A stretch of DNA of 11,493 nucleotides from Paenibacillus uliginis N3/975 (GTDB lineage: Bacteria > Bacillota > Bacilli > Paenibacillales > Paenibacillaceae). The DNA lies in assembly GCF_900177425.1 (NCBI RefSeq), contig NZ_LT840184.1, positions 3,715 through 15,207 of the forward strand. Reading direction: 5' to 3'. The position numbers and the translations under genes were made by a program. Under the pieces are notes generated by a model. The model was given only the letters and a program-made list of their open reading frames with translations, did no database searches and was not told the origin of the DNA. This document shows, piece after piece, positions 1-6,901 of this stretch (position 1 is the first letter of the stretch; each line of letters opens with the position of its first letter).

Positions 1-64
1 CGTTAACTACTCAAGAATCCCAACTGCGTCAGCAGACTTGCCCCTTTAGGGGTGGGAGTGTCAA
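1..64 (+). mobile_element. Right end of an IS200/IS605-family element (partial)
   Basis: The first 64 bases have the layout of an IS200/IS605 right end. TCCCA (18-22) can pair with TGGGA (53-57), enclosing two smaller hairpins, CTGC/GCAG (24-27 with 32-35) and CCCC/GGGG (41-44 with 49-52, loop TTTA). The sequence then runs GTG TCAA, and TCAA (61-64) matches the right-end cleavage tetranucleotide known from IS608-type elements. The loop with CTTTAG is also typical of ISDra2-like right ends. The transposase tnpA and/or tnpB gene would lie upstream, outside the window; the TAA at 4-6 could be its stop but its frame cannot be tested here. An ordinary Rho-independent terminator is the alternative, but there is no U-tract after the hairpin. 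Confidence 0.6.
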
Positions 65-80
65 ATAATTAATTGTAAAA
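1..80 (+). ncRNA. Possible 3' part of a TnpB guide RNA (omega/reRNA)
   Basis: In TnpB-carrying IS605 elements the right end is transcribed as the scaffold of a guide RNA whose guide is the roughly 16-20 bases just outside the element. The branched fold at 18-57 and the TCAA boundary at 64 would fit such a scaffold, with the guide beginning at about base 65. This is inference from position and shape: tnpB itself is not in the window, and TnpA-only elements also have right-end hairpins. Confidence 0.3.
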
Positions 81-232
81 CTGAATGTGAACTTCTTCGT
101 GTGTGCATGATAAATTCTTTCGTTTCCTTATTATTTATAAAATTAGTATAGTTCCTAAACTTATTGGTTGTCAATCATAGATAATGACTAATAGGAGGGC
201 TCTTAATTGCTGGTTAAAGCCGTATTCCGAAA
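65..232. other. Intergenic stretch without a supported gene
   Basis: These AT-rich bases lie between the IS-like right end and the terminator at 233-275. I find no ORF with family resemblance on either strand. A perfect AGGAGG (193-198, plus strand) is present, but the reading frames opened after it run into the terminator and antisense of the next gene, so it looks like an orphan ribosome binding site, perhaps left from a gene displaced or deleted here. Confidence 0.5.
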
Positions 233-275
233 AAAGAAGCCAACATCTCTGATCATCAGAGGTGTTGGCTTCTTT
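233..275 (-). terminator. Rho-independent terminator of the minus-strand gene cluster
   Basis: On the minus strand the arms GAAGCCAACA..CTGAT and ATCAG..TGTTGGCTTC form an about 18-bp stem with a single G-U wobble and almost no loop, followed by six T residues. It begins 15 bases after the stop codon of the phosphatase-fold gene, so it closes that transcript. The plus-strand reading also ends in TCTTT, so some bidirectional activity is possible. Confidence 0.9.
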
Positions 276-289
276 GAGGATGATTTAGC

Positions 290-1351
290 TTATTTCAGAA
301 TAAATTTCCCTGTAACGGGGTTATGATCACTGTTCTCGAAGTTCAGATCGTGTCCGGTAACATCAACGATCTCAACATTTGGAGACACGAGAAATCCGTC
401 GATCACAGCGAGAAAATTGAGTCCTTTTTGATACGCCACGTCTAGCGTTCGGACGGAAGGAGTGTTCGGGTCTATCGCCCACTGGAAGTCACCCGGGCCG
501 AAGGTATCGGGGAATGGTTGTAGCCACTGCGGCCATTCCTGCTTAGTGGGAAACTTATTGTGATCTGTTCCAGGTAGGGAGTGATTCCAATCCCCGCCTA
601 TAATGAAATAGTTGTCGTTCTCCACTTCTTGATTGATATAGTCCTCAAGGAAGTCAAGTTGTTGTTTGCGGATTGTACCGCCTTTATCGAATGCCGACAA
701 ATGCAGGTTGATTAGCACGAGTTCTTTACCGTTATCTACTGGAAACCTGCTCTCTATAAATGCACGATCCAGCTCAAACAGCTGAACAGGCCAACTTTCT
801 TTGCCAGGCAGATTGAAGCGAGTATGAGATGTGCTCTTGAACGTTGATAATGTGAGTAAACCACTTTGCACCGCACCCATTGGATGAGTCAACGGCACGG
901 GTACCCAAGGCATCTTGTAATTATAAGCAAATGTATCACTGTATCCTTGTAGGCTATGACTTATTTTTTCGACTTGGTTAATCTTGTTGCTACGGGAGGA
1001 GTTAACATCTACTTCCTGCAGGATATACAGATTTGAGCCAGTGTCGCTCAGAAAGTCGGTAATGGCGTTCAGGTTAGTCTCCGTTTGCCCCTTACTACTT
1101 GATCGGGACTTCGTTCCACCGTCCATGAAGAAATCCTGTCCTTGGTCGAGGCCGGCGTAGCCGATATTGAACGTAGTGACGGTGAACGGCTCACCTTGCT
1201 TAAGTATTGAACTGTTATTATTGTTGGTATGAAGTTCTGTTTGAGCTGGGGGTTTATAATCAATCGCTGTAATATAGATTAGAAAAATGGCAAGCACAGC
1301 AATTAGGGTTAGCACGATCCAGGCCAGCCACTTTAACGGTTTTTTGATCAT
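290..1351 (-). CDS. Membrane-anchored endonuclease/exonuclease/phosphatase (EEP) family protein
   Basis: The protein has 353 residues. A lysine-rich N-terminus and one hydrophobic helix (about 8-30) suggest an uncleaved anchor with the catalytic domain outside the membrane. The EEP (DNase I-like) core runs from about 57 to 352: TTFNIGY with Asn62, LQEVD with the metal ligand Glu113, NLHLSA with His217, GGDWN with Asp254 and Asn256, VIDGF with Asp318 and the closing SDHNP with Asp342-His343. All canonical active-site elements are therefore present, so a metal-dependent phosphodiesterase is expected; nuclease, phospholipase/sphingomyelinase or phosphatase activity cannot be told apart. I chose the ATG at 1351 because a perfect AGGAGGTAAC lies 8-9 bases upstream; an in-frame upstream ATG (1402) would place that site inside the coding region. 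The gene follows the kinase gene by 80 bases and ends at a strong terminator, so it may be the last gene of the resistance cluster or have its own promoter. Confidence 0.88.
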   Translation of the reverse strand: MIKKPLKWLAWIVLTLIAVLAIFLIYITAIDYKPPAQTELHTNNNNSSILKQGEPFTVTTFNIGYAGLDQGQDFFMDGGTKSRSSSKGQTETNLNAITDFLSDTGSNLYILQEVDVNSSRSNKINQVEKISHSLQGYSDTFAYNYKMPWVPVPLTHPMGAVQSGLLTLSTFKSTSHTRFNLPGKESWPVQLFELDRAFIESRFPVDNGKELVLINLHLSAFDKGGTIRKQQLDFLEDYINQEVENDNYFIIGGDWNHSLPGTDHNKFPTKQEWPQWLQPFPDTFGPGDFQWAIDPNTPSVRTLDVAYQKGLNFLAVIDGFLVSPNVEIVDVTGHDLNFENSDHNPVTGKFILK

Positions 1352-1431
1352 TAGGTTTTTGTTACCTCCTAATTTATAAATTTTGTAGTGCGGGGGTTTC
1401 ACATATATATTCAGGAAATATAATAGTGAGA

Positions 1432-2325
1432 CTATAACGGAAGTTCAACTCTTATCTCGAGAAACCCGTCTTGTAAGAATGCAGCTGTACTGCCTCCCAT
1501 CTGTTCCGCCAATAGCCTAACAATAGACAAGCCCAACCCTGTACTATTACTTCTTGCTTTATCGCCAGTATAGAAGCGATCAAAAAGCCGGTTTATATCA
1601 ATAACGGAAGTATTTTTCATCGGATTTTTAAACGATAGAATTGCTTTATTTGTAGCCAGCAAACTTACTTTGATATCTCCATTTGAGTGCTGAACACAAT
1701 TTCGAATTAGATTTTGAATAATTCTCGTAACCATTTCTTTATCAGCAAGGACAAATACAGTTGGTGTTTCCTCAAGGCGTACAGTCAGATTGTGTTCCTC
1801 TAATGTGGTAACTGATGCTGCGAGGCACTCTGCCACAAGATTGGTAAGGTTAATTCGTTTGATGTTTAGTTCGGGTTCAGCGTTCAGGAGATAGGAATAC
1901 TCAAAAAAATGTTCAATCAACCGACCCAATTCATCAGCGTGTTTTTGGGCAGTGTGCAGTTTCTTTAGCTGATCGGCGCTCAAATCACCATTTTTCATAA
2001 GCTGCTGGTAACCCTTTATAGCAGTAAGCGGTGTTCGTAAATCATGGGAAATATTTGCGATTAGCTCCTTAAAGTTCTTTTCCTCTTGAATGCCTTTAAG
2101 ACGGAGGTTTTCCTCCGCCTTTAGGCATTTGTTAATATTGATAGCCAAAGCATTAAGCTCCCTGCTCAGGAGTTCCAAACGGATAGGTTGACGTGTATGT
2201 TCAGTCAGCCGTTTGTCCAACTGTCGGTTGATGTTGCGCAATTGTCGCTGAAGAAAGGCGATATACAAGGCGAGCAACATAATAAGAATGATCAAAGTGC
2301 CAGCGACAATTATCAACGCGTTCAC
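1432..2325 (-). CDS. Sensor histidine kinase with one transmembrane helix
   Basis: The protein has about 297 residues. One hydrophobic helix (about 3-24) is followed by a charged linker, a HisKA dimerisation domain with ISHDLRTPL (phospho-acceptor His94) and a HATPase_c domain with the N-box NLIRNC (Asn209), an F-box-like LFDRFYTGD and the G2 loop STGLGLSIV (261-269). The usual DxGxG G1 box is replaced by SFKNPM (231-236), so the canonical Asp is absent, as I recall for several small peptide-antibiotic kinases. There is no extracytoplasmic domain, so stimulus detection may go through the membrane or the neighbouring transporter (inference). The likely partner is the regulator at 4142-4822. 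The start is uncertain: GTG at 2325 is my choice, with TTG at 2328 and TTG at 2316 as alternatives; the Shine-Dalgarno AAAGG lies only 3 bases ahead. The gene begins 11 bases after the permease stop, hence one transcript. Confidence 0.9.
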   Translation of the reverse strand: MNALIIVAGTLIILIMLLALYIAFLQRQLRNINRQLDKRLTEHTRQPIRLELLSRELNALAININKCLKAEENLRLKGIQEEKNFKELIANISHDLRTPLTAIKGYQQLMKNGDLSADQLKKLHTAQKHADELGRLIEHFFEYSYLLNAEPELNIKRINLTNLVAECLAASVTTLEEHNLTVRLEETPTVFVLADKEMVTRIIQNLIRNCVQHSNGDIKVSLLATNKAILSFKNPMKNTSVIDINRLFDRFYTGDKARSNSTGLGLSIVRLLAEQMGGSTAAFLQDGFLEIRVELPL

Positions 2326-2336
2326 CAACCTTTCAG

Positions 2337-3134
2337 TTACTTAATTTCCGATTTTCTGAATGCGCTGTATGTGACAGCAAGCATGACAATCATAAATATT
2401 AAACTAACAGCGATTGCCTTAACCATGTCTCCCGTTCCCGTATCCAATGTTATAAAGGTGTACTTCCCTCCATATGGCGTAAAGGAGAAAATACGCTCAA
2501 ACACCGGAGAACTATCGCTTAATCTCATTAATTGCGCAGTAAATAGTGAAAACCCATAATAAATAACAACTACGAAGATGGGCTTTTTAAGCGTAAAGGC
2601 AAGTGGTACACAGATACTCAATTGTGCCACATATACGATTATCAAGGTCAACATGACAGCAAGCATTTTCCATACCTCTGATGCGGAAAAGGCTGTACCA
2701 CCCTCTGAAGTCAGTAGATTCAGGAATCCTATTGCTACGGAGCCCATACTAAACTCGGAACCTGTACTAAGAGCAATACCCGTTATGATGGCATAGGGGA
2801 GTAGGATGAGCGCTAGGGCAAATCCCAATAAGGTTGCCTTACTAACGATGACAGCACCCCTGCTACAGCCATTTGCAATAGCATCATGGATTGTTTTATT
2901 ATCGAAATCACCACAGATAAACACGCCTGCAATAAAACCGCCGAGAATGCTTATTATATTTATATCAGAGAACATGAACCCCATTCCTGTCATGCTGGCT
3001 TCAATCTTCCCCTGTGGTATCAGATATGCCATCATTGCCATGACTAACGCACTTACAGTTGTGATTCCCAATAGAATCTTAATTGCCTTTGATTTACGTA
3101 ATTTAAATAAATCCGCCTGAATCAAATTAAGCAT
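2337..3134 (-). CDS. ABC-2 type transporter permease (bacitracin/lantibiotic-export type)
   Basis: The 265-residue integral membrane protein has about six hydrophobic helices (roughly 19-38, 57-74, 98-122, 158-178, 186-202, 238-258), the layout of BcrB/LanE/LanG-like ABC-2 permeases. A conserved-looking cytoplasmic stretch, FICGDFDNKTIHDAIANG (72-89), follows helix 2; this GDF..KTI..A element is typical of ABC-2 permeases and probably couples to the ATPase. The ATG at 3134 overlaps the ATPase stop by 8 bases and has GGTGGTGG just upstream, so translation is probably coupled; GTG codons at 3146/3143 are less likely. A homodimer of this protein plus two ATPase copies would make the exporter. 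The substrate is not readable from sequence; a peptide or cell-wall antibiotic is inferred from the neighbours. Confidence 0.85.
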   Translation of the reverse strand: MLNLIQADLFKLRKSKAIKILLGITTVSALVMAMMAYLIPQGKIEASMTGMGFMFSDINIISILGGFIAGVFICGDFDNKTIHDAIANGCSRGAVIVSKATLLGFALALILLPYAIITGIALSTGSEFSMGSVAIGFLNLLTSEGGTAFSASEVWKMLAVMLTLIIVYVAQLSICVPLAFTLKKPIFVVVIYYGFSLFTAQLMRLSDSSPVFERIFSFTPYGGKYTFITLDTGTGDMVKAIAVSLIFMIVMLAVTYSAFRKSEIK

Positions 3135-4050
3135 CTTGGCCACCACCTATAACAGAAATAAAGTAGTTCTCAAGCGTATCTCCCTCGATAGAAAATTTCG
3201 AAACGACAATCCCATTTTCATATAAGGTTTTTGCCACCAAATCCGTCTCATTCCAATAATCATATAGCTTAACCGTTTTATCTGGCATGACCTTAAAATT
3301 GGTGGTGTTCAGCTGCATCTCCAATACGCTCGTTAACTTTTCCGGTTGGTCGCAGCTAATATGGATGTGGTGCTTGCAGTTTTCATCAAGCTGCTCCAGG
3401 GTGAGGGTTTGCTTAATTTCGCCTTTATGGATGATGATATAATTCGTTACGGTTTGATATAGCTCTGGCAAATTATGACTTGAAATTAAAATGGTCATTT
3501 GCCGCTCTTCGCACAACTTCTTCAATAGATTACGAATTTCAACAACACCCAATGGGTCAAGTCCATTGATCGGCTCGTCTAAGATCAGCAATTCAGGGTT
3601 GCCAAGCAGGGCGATCGCAATACCTAAACGCTGCTTCATACCAAGTGAGAAGTTTTTTGCTTTCTTATTTCCTGTGTCAGCAAGTCCGACGAGTTCTAAC
3701 AATTCACCCTCAATTTCCTTGTTGGGAACACCGCGCATAATTCTGTGAAACTTGAGATTTTCTTTCGCTGTCATATAGGGGACAAATCCAGGATTCTCGA
3801 TCATGCAGCCCAGCCGTTTCCTTTCATCCTGCAAAGCACGCTCACCACGATGACCAAAAAGCTCAATGTTGCCCTTCGTGGGAAAAGAAAGCCCGGCCAG
3901 AAGGCGCATTAGCGTTGTTTTTCCCGCGCCGTTCTGCCCGATTAAACCGTATATTTTACCGGATTCCATTGTAATCGACACATCATGCAGCGCAAAAAAA
4001 GTGCGGTAGCTTTTCGTAAGGCTGTTTGTTTTTACAACATATCGTTTCAT
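3127..4050 (-). CDS. BcrA/LanF-like ABC transporter ATP-binding protein
   Basis: The cytoplasmic ATPase has 307 residues, close to BcrA of the bacitracin exporter. The nucleotide-binding domain covers about 5-215: Walker A GQNGAGKTT (38-46), signature FSLGMKQRL (134-142), Walker B LLILDEP (154-160), D-loop GLDP and H-loop His192. The Q-loop position carries Glu85 (MIENP) instead of Gln. This E-loop is described for lantibiotic-immunity and bacitracin-type ATPases and supports a role in peptide-antibiotic self-protection or resistance. A roughly 90-residue C-terminal extension (about 217-307) is usual for this family. The ATG at 4050 is preferred over GTG at 4059 because the AAAGGA/AGGTGAG ribosome-binding region fits it better. 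The gene lies 91 bases downstream of the regulator gene, with a candidate operator between them. Confidence 0.92.
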   Translation of the reverse strand: MKRYVVKTNSLTKSYRTFFALHDVSITMESGKIYGLIGQNGAGKTTLMRLLAGLSFPTKGNIELFGHRGERALQDERKRLGCMIENPGFVPYMTAKENLKFHRIMRGVPNKEIEGELLELVGLADTGNKKAKNFSLGMKQRLGIAIALLGNPELLILDEPINGLDPLGVVEIRNLLKKLCEERQMTILISSHNLPELYQTVTNYIIIHKGEIKQTLTLEQLDENCKHHIHISCDQPEKLTSVLEMQLNTTNFKVMPDKTVKLYDYWNETDLVAKTLYENGIVVSKFSIEGDTLENYFISVIGGGQDA

Positions 4051-4076
4051 TTTGCTCACCTATCCTTTCTGACTTT

Positions 4077-4108
4077 AGGTTAACTTCCATTGGTTTAGAA
4101 AAGGTTAA
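4077..4108 (-). promoter_or_regulatory. Candidate response-regulator box (three TTAACC-like half-sites)
   Basis: Read on the minus strand, the gap upstream of the ATPase gene contains TTAACCT, then TAAACC, then TTAACCT again, all in the same orientation with start-to-start distances of 11 and 14 bases. OmpR-family regulators bind direct repeats about one helical turn apart, so the 11-base pair of half-sites is a plausible site for the regulator encoded immediately upstream. No clear -35/-10 pair is visible beside it, as is common for activated promoters. This is inferred from repeat structure only. Confidence 0.4.
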
Positions 4109-4141
4109 GGGGAGCAAAAAAATAGTCAGGAAACAGATAAT

Positions 4142-4822
4142 TCATTCTTTGTATAGACGATAACCCAAGCCCCATACCGTTTCGATATATTCCTTATTCG
4201 GATTTACTTTCTTTAACTTATTACGCAGATTGCTGATGTGAGTCTTAACCGCATTATCATCACCGAGATATTCATCTTTCCAGACCGATTCATACAGGTT
4301 CGATTTTGTAAAAACCTTGCCGCTATGCTTTAGTAGCAGCTCCAATATCATATATTCCTTTGCGGTCAGTTCCATTTCAGTCTCGCCTACCGTAACACGC
4401 TTTGTATTGTCGTCCAGTGCCAAGTCCTTATAACGAAAAACTTTGCTTTCTTGTAATTGCTTATGAGCACGCCGCAGATTGGATTCTACACGTGCCACAA
4501 CTTCTCCTAAATCAAAGGGCTTTGTGATATAGTCATCGGCCCCCAGCTTCAAAAGATCAATCTTCGTGCCAACCATATCCTTTGCGGAGATGACAATGAC
4601 AGGAGTTTCAGAAAATTCCCGTGTTTCTTTAAGTATTTCATCCCCGCTTTTGTAGGGAAGCATAATATCAAGTAGAATCAAATCATACGATTTGTTTTTG
4701 ATTTCCTTTATTCCATCGACGCCGGTATAGGATGATTTCACTTTATAACCTGCATCGATCAATGCTTCTGCCAGCATTAAATTGACATCTTCGTGATCTT
4801 CAATAATTAGAATACTTTCCAC
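4142..4822 (-). CDS. OmpR/PhoB-family response regulator
   Basis: The 226-residue regulator has a receiver domain (1-about 118) with acidic pocket Glu8/Asp9, phospho-acceptor Asp52 (LLDIMLP), Ser79 (VIVISA) and Lys101 (ITKPF), then a winged-helix DNA-binding domain (about 128-226) with LTAKEYMILELLL, the recognition region AVKTHISNLRNKL and the terminal GLGYRLYK hairpin. All phosphorylation residues are present. It starts with GTG at 4822, with GGGTGA about 6 bases upstream. As the first gene of the minus-strand cluster, with its kinase three genes downstream, it should sense peptide or cell-wall stress and switch on the ABC genes; the repeat at 4077-4108 is a candidate target. Confidence 0.95.
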   Translation of the reverse strand: MESILIIEDHEDVNLMLAEALIDAGYKVKSSYTGVDGIKEIKNKSYDLILLDIMLPYKSGDEILKETREFSETPVIVISAKDMVGTKIDLLKLGADDYITKPFDLGEVVARVESNLRRAHKQLQESKVFRYKDLALDDNTKRVTVGETEMELTAKEYMILELLLKHSGKVFTKSNLYESVWKDEYLGDDNAVKTHISNLRNKLKKVNPNKEYIETVWGLGYRLYKE

Positions 4823-4873
4823 TAAAAATCACCCAATCCTTTTCAATATAAAAAAACTAAAATTATCAATAAC

Positions 4874-4887
4874 ATTCTACTTAGAAT
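4874..4887. promoter_or_regulatory. Perfect 14-bp palindrome in the divergent intergenic region
   Basis: ATTCTA and TAGAAT are separated by two bases, midway between the divergently transcribed regulator (minus) and AraC-type (plus) genes. Such short palindromes can be operators, but in AT-rich sequence one may arise by chance. No clean promoter pair is seen here; a TATAAA at 4919-4924 on the plus strand is the best -10-like match for the AraC-type gene. Confidence 0.2.
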
Positions 4888-5005
4888 CATAGCTTACTGC
4901 TATTGAAAAATACATTAGTATAAATGTTTTCAGGACAAAACGGAGCATCTATGAACAGGATTGCTGCCGATGCTTCCTATAGACTGAATTTGAAAGGAGA
5001 TGATG

Positions 5006-5890
5006 ATGGTGGAGGCGCTGAGATTGCTTCGGCTGGCTATCGACTATATCGAAGACCATTTAACAACTAAAATAGAGATCGACGAGATTGCGAAGGTAGC
5101 GCTGCTATCCAGGTACCATTTTCAACGCATGTTTCACGCTTTAACAGGCTTTACCGTAACGGAGTATATCCGAAACCGTCGACTTACGCTGGCTGCTGAA
5201 GAATTAGCAGGCACGGACAGCAAGGTCATTGACGTGGCGCTTAAATACGGTTATGAAAGCCCGGAGGCTTTCGCTAAAGCCTTTCAACGACTGCATGGTG
5301 TGACGCCTTCGAATGCAAAAAAGACGAATGTAAAGCTAAAGGCCTTCTCCAAAATCACCTTTCAAATTCAGATTAAGGGAGAATCGGAAATGAATTATCG
5401 CATTGTAGAAGAACCGGCATCGATTGTAGTGGGCAAGCATGTGCTGATCAAGGAGGACCCATACAAGGAAATACCGGAATTTGCAGAAGTTATATGGACA
5501 GACGGCACACATGATCGGATTAATGAGGCGATAGGGAACCCACCAGGGACGTTGCTGTATGGTTATCACTATGATTTTGATGAGGAAGGTAGAAGGAGTT
5601 ATTTGATGGGTGCTGCGCTTCCTGAAGGATCCCAAGTGCCTACAGGATTAACCGTGTTGACCATTCCTGCACAAACATATGCCGTATTCGAAGGTACAGA
5701 CAAAATGACAGATGATGTTGTGATTAGTACCGGAATTCATAATGTATGGAGACGGATTTATTCGGAATGGTTCCCTACAGTGAATTTTGAGCAGGCTGAG
5801 GGACCATGCATTGAAAAATATTATTGGGTCGATGATGAAAAAATCGATTCCGTATGCGAGGTATGGATTCCTATCAGACGAAAAGCCTAA
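5006..5890 (+). CDS. AraC-type regulator fused to a GyrI-like effector-binding domain
   Basis: The protein has 294 residues. The N-terminal half holds two helix-turn-helix motifs of the AraC/XylS type: IDEIAKVALLSRYHFQRMF (25-43) and VIDVALKYGYESPEAFAKAF (74-93), followed by the family-typical RLHGVTPS. Residues about 129-291 form a GyrI-like/SOUL-fold effector domain starting MNYRIVEEPA and ending EVWIPI, with Glu270 in CIEKYY at the place where the family usually has its ligand-contacting acidic residue. This order (DNA binding first, ligand domain last) is that of Rob/YdeE-type regulators that respond to small hydrophobic or cationic compounds. Three ATG codons follow each other (5000, 5003, 5006); the AAAGGAG at 4993-4999 is best spaced for 5006. 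It stands alone between a divergent cluster and its own terminator. A drug-efflux target is plausible, and the exporter 297 bases downstream is the nearest candidate (inference). Confidence 0.92.
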   Translation: MVEALRLLRLAIDYIEDHLTTKIEIDEIAKVALLSRYHFQRMFHALTGFTVTEYIRNRRLTLAAEELAGTDSKVIDVALKYGYESPEAFAKAFQRLHGVTPSNAKKTNVKLKAFSKITFQIQIKGESEMNYRIVEEPASIVVGKHVLIKEDPYKEIPEFAEVIWTDGTHDRINEAIGNPPGTLLYGYHYDFDEEGRRSYLMGAALPEGSQVPTGLTVLTIPAQTYAVFEGTDKMTDDVVISTGIHNVWRRIYSEWFPTVNFEQAEGPCIEKYYWVDDEKIDSVCEVWIPIRRKA

Positions 5891-5904
5891 TAACTTGTTA
5901 CTAG

Positions 5905-5937
5905 GACACTAGAGCCCCGCTGCTCAAGTGTCTTTTT
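5905..5937 (+). terminator. Rho-independent terminator of the AraC-type gene
   Basis: GACACTAGAG (5905-5914) pairs with CTCAAGTGTC (5923-5932) apart from one A-A mismatch, around an 8-base loop, and is followed by five T residues. It begins 14 bases after the stop codon, so the AraC-type gene and the ABC genes beyond it are probably separate transcripts. Confidence 0.85.
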
Positions 5938-6187
5938 GTATTTGACATCAGATCAGTGAACTGTGAAACTTGGCCGTTACAGACAGTGCGGGGAACTATA
6001 TCATAAACAGTGGAGAGTTTTAGTAAAATAATAATGGCCCCCATGAGGACAGCAAGCAGAAAATTTGGGTGCAAATGAACTTTCATCATTGGCTAGACGT
6101 ATTATAGTTATTCTACGAAAAGCGTACGGGGAAGAAGAAATGACGTTGTTCAAAATCTGTATATTCCAATGATGAGGTGAAGGAAGA
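5938..6187 (+). other. Long 5' region of the exporter operon without a supported gene
   Basis: These 250 bases separate the terminator from the ATPase gene. I see no family-recognisable protein. Two fragments look faintly protein-like on the plus strand, one of them (about 6073-6171) ending in a ten-codon ORF MTLFKICIFQ (start ATG 6140, preceded by GGGGAAGAAGAA). They may be a gene remnant, a short leader peptide, or chance. Confidence 0.3.
5976..6004 (+). promoter_or_regulatory. Possible sigma-A-type promoter for the exporter operon
   Basis: GTTACA (5976-5981) and TATCAT (5999-6004) are 17 bases apart, matching the TTGACA/TATAAT consensus in 4 and 5 of 6 positions. It would give a leader of about 175 bases ahead of the ATPase gene. 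The match is modest. Confidence 0.3.
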
Positions 6188-6901
6188 ATGCTCACAATAA
6201 AACATTTTACCAAGAGCTATAAGGGTGGCAAAAAGGCAGTAGACGACTTGAATTTAGTGGTCGAGAAGGGTGATATTTACGGCTTTATCGGACATAACGG
6301 TGCAGGAAAAACAACGACGATCCGGTCAGTAGTTGGTGTCCTTGACTTTGAAGAAGGGGACATTGAAATTAACGGCATCTCGATTAAGAAAGATCCAGTT
6401 GCCTGCAAAGCGATTACTGCGTATATTCCTGATAACCCGGATCTATACGATCATCTTACCGGCATACAGTACTTGAATTTTATTGGAGATCTCTTTAGCG
6501 TATCCAAAGCAGATCGTGAGTCACTCATTAAAAAATACGGCGATGCTTTTCAGATTACAGCCGATTTGGGTGGTATGATCTCCTCGTACTCCCATGGCAT
6601 GAAGCAGAAGCTCGCTATCATCTCAGCTCTCATTCATAAACCAAAATTGTTAGTGCTGGATGAGCCTTTTGTTGGACTTGATCCAAAGGCCGCTCACATG
6701 TTAAAGACGATCATGGCAGATCTGTGCAGCAAGGGTAGTGCAATCTTCTTCTCAACTCATGTACTGGATGTGGCAGAAAAGCTCTGCAATAAGATTGCTA
6801 TCATTAAAGCGGGCAAATTGATAACTCATGGCAAGACAGAAGAAGTAAAGGGTGACAACAGCCTTGAGAATGTGTTCCTGGAGTTGATAGACAATGACTA
6901 A
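6188..6901 (+). CDS. ABC transporter ATP-binding protein (EcsA-like)
   Basis: The 237-residue single nucleotide-binding domain carries Walker A GHNGAGKTT (35-43), signature YSHGMKQKL (134-142), Walker B LLVLDEP (154-160), D-loop GLDP and H-loop His191. The Q-loop position reads IPDNPDLYD (80-88): Asp replaces the usual Gln, a variation resembling the IPE(T/N)P form in EcsA-type ATPases. The start ATG is supported by GAGGTGA (6174-6180), 7 bases upstream. The gene overlaps the permease gene by 8 bases, so the two are one transport unit. EcsA-type exporters affect protein secretion and membrane processes, but the substrate here cannot be stated. Confidence 0.92.
   Translation: MLTIKHFTKSYKGGKKAVDDLNLVVEKGDIYGFIGHNGAGKTTTIRSVVGVLDFEEGDIEINGISIKKDPVACKAITAYIPDNPDLYDHLTGIQYLNFIGDLFSVSKADRESLIKKYGDAFQITADLGGMISSYSHGMKQKLAIISALIHKPKLLVLDEPFVGLDPKAAHMLKTIMADLCSKGSAIFFSTHVLDVAEKLCNKIAIIKAGKLITHGKTEEVKGDNSLENVFLELIDND

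Noticed and set aside
193..289. Plus-strand gene after the AGGAGG at 193-198
   Set aside because: The frames run through the terminator hairpin and antisense of the EEP gene; no recognisable protein.
1352..1402. Upstream start for the EEP protein (17 extra residues)
   Set aside because: The extension would contain the perfect AGGAGGTAAC that serves the ATG at 1351.
1352..1431. AT-rich inverted repeats between kinase and EEP genes as a terminator
   Set aside because: The stems are short (5-6 bp), AT-only and lack a clear T-run; they may simply be promoter-like AT-rich DNA.
2188..2559. Open frame on the plus strand across the kinase/permease junction
   Set aside because: It is antisense to two well-supported genes, has no family resemblance and no good ribosome binding site.
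5942..5947. Perfect TTGACA downstream of the AraC-type gene
   Set aside because: No acceptable -10 hexamer lies 16-18 bases downstream.
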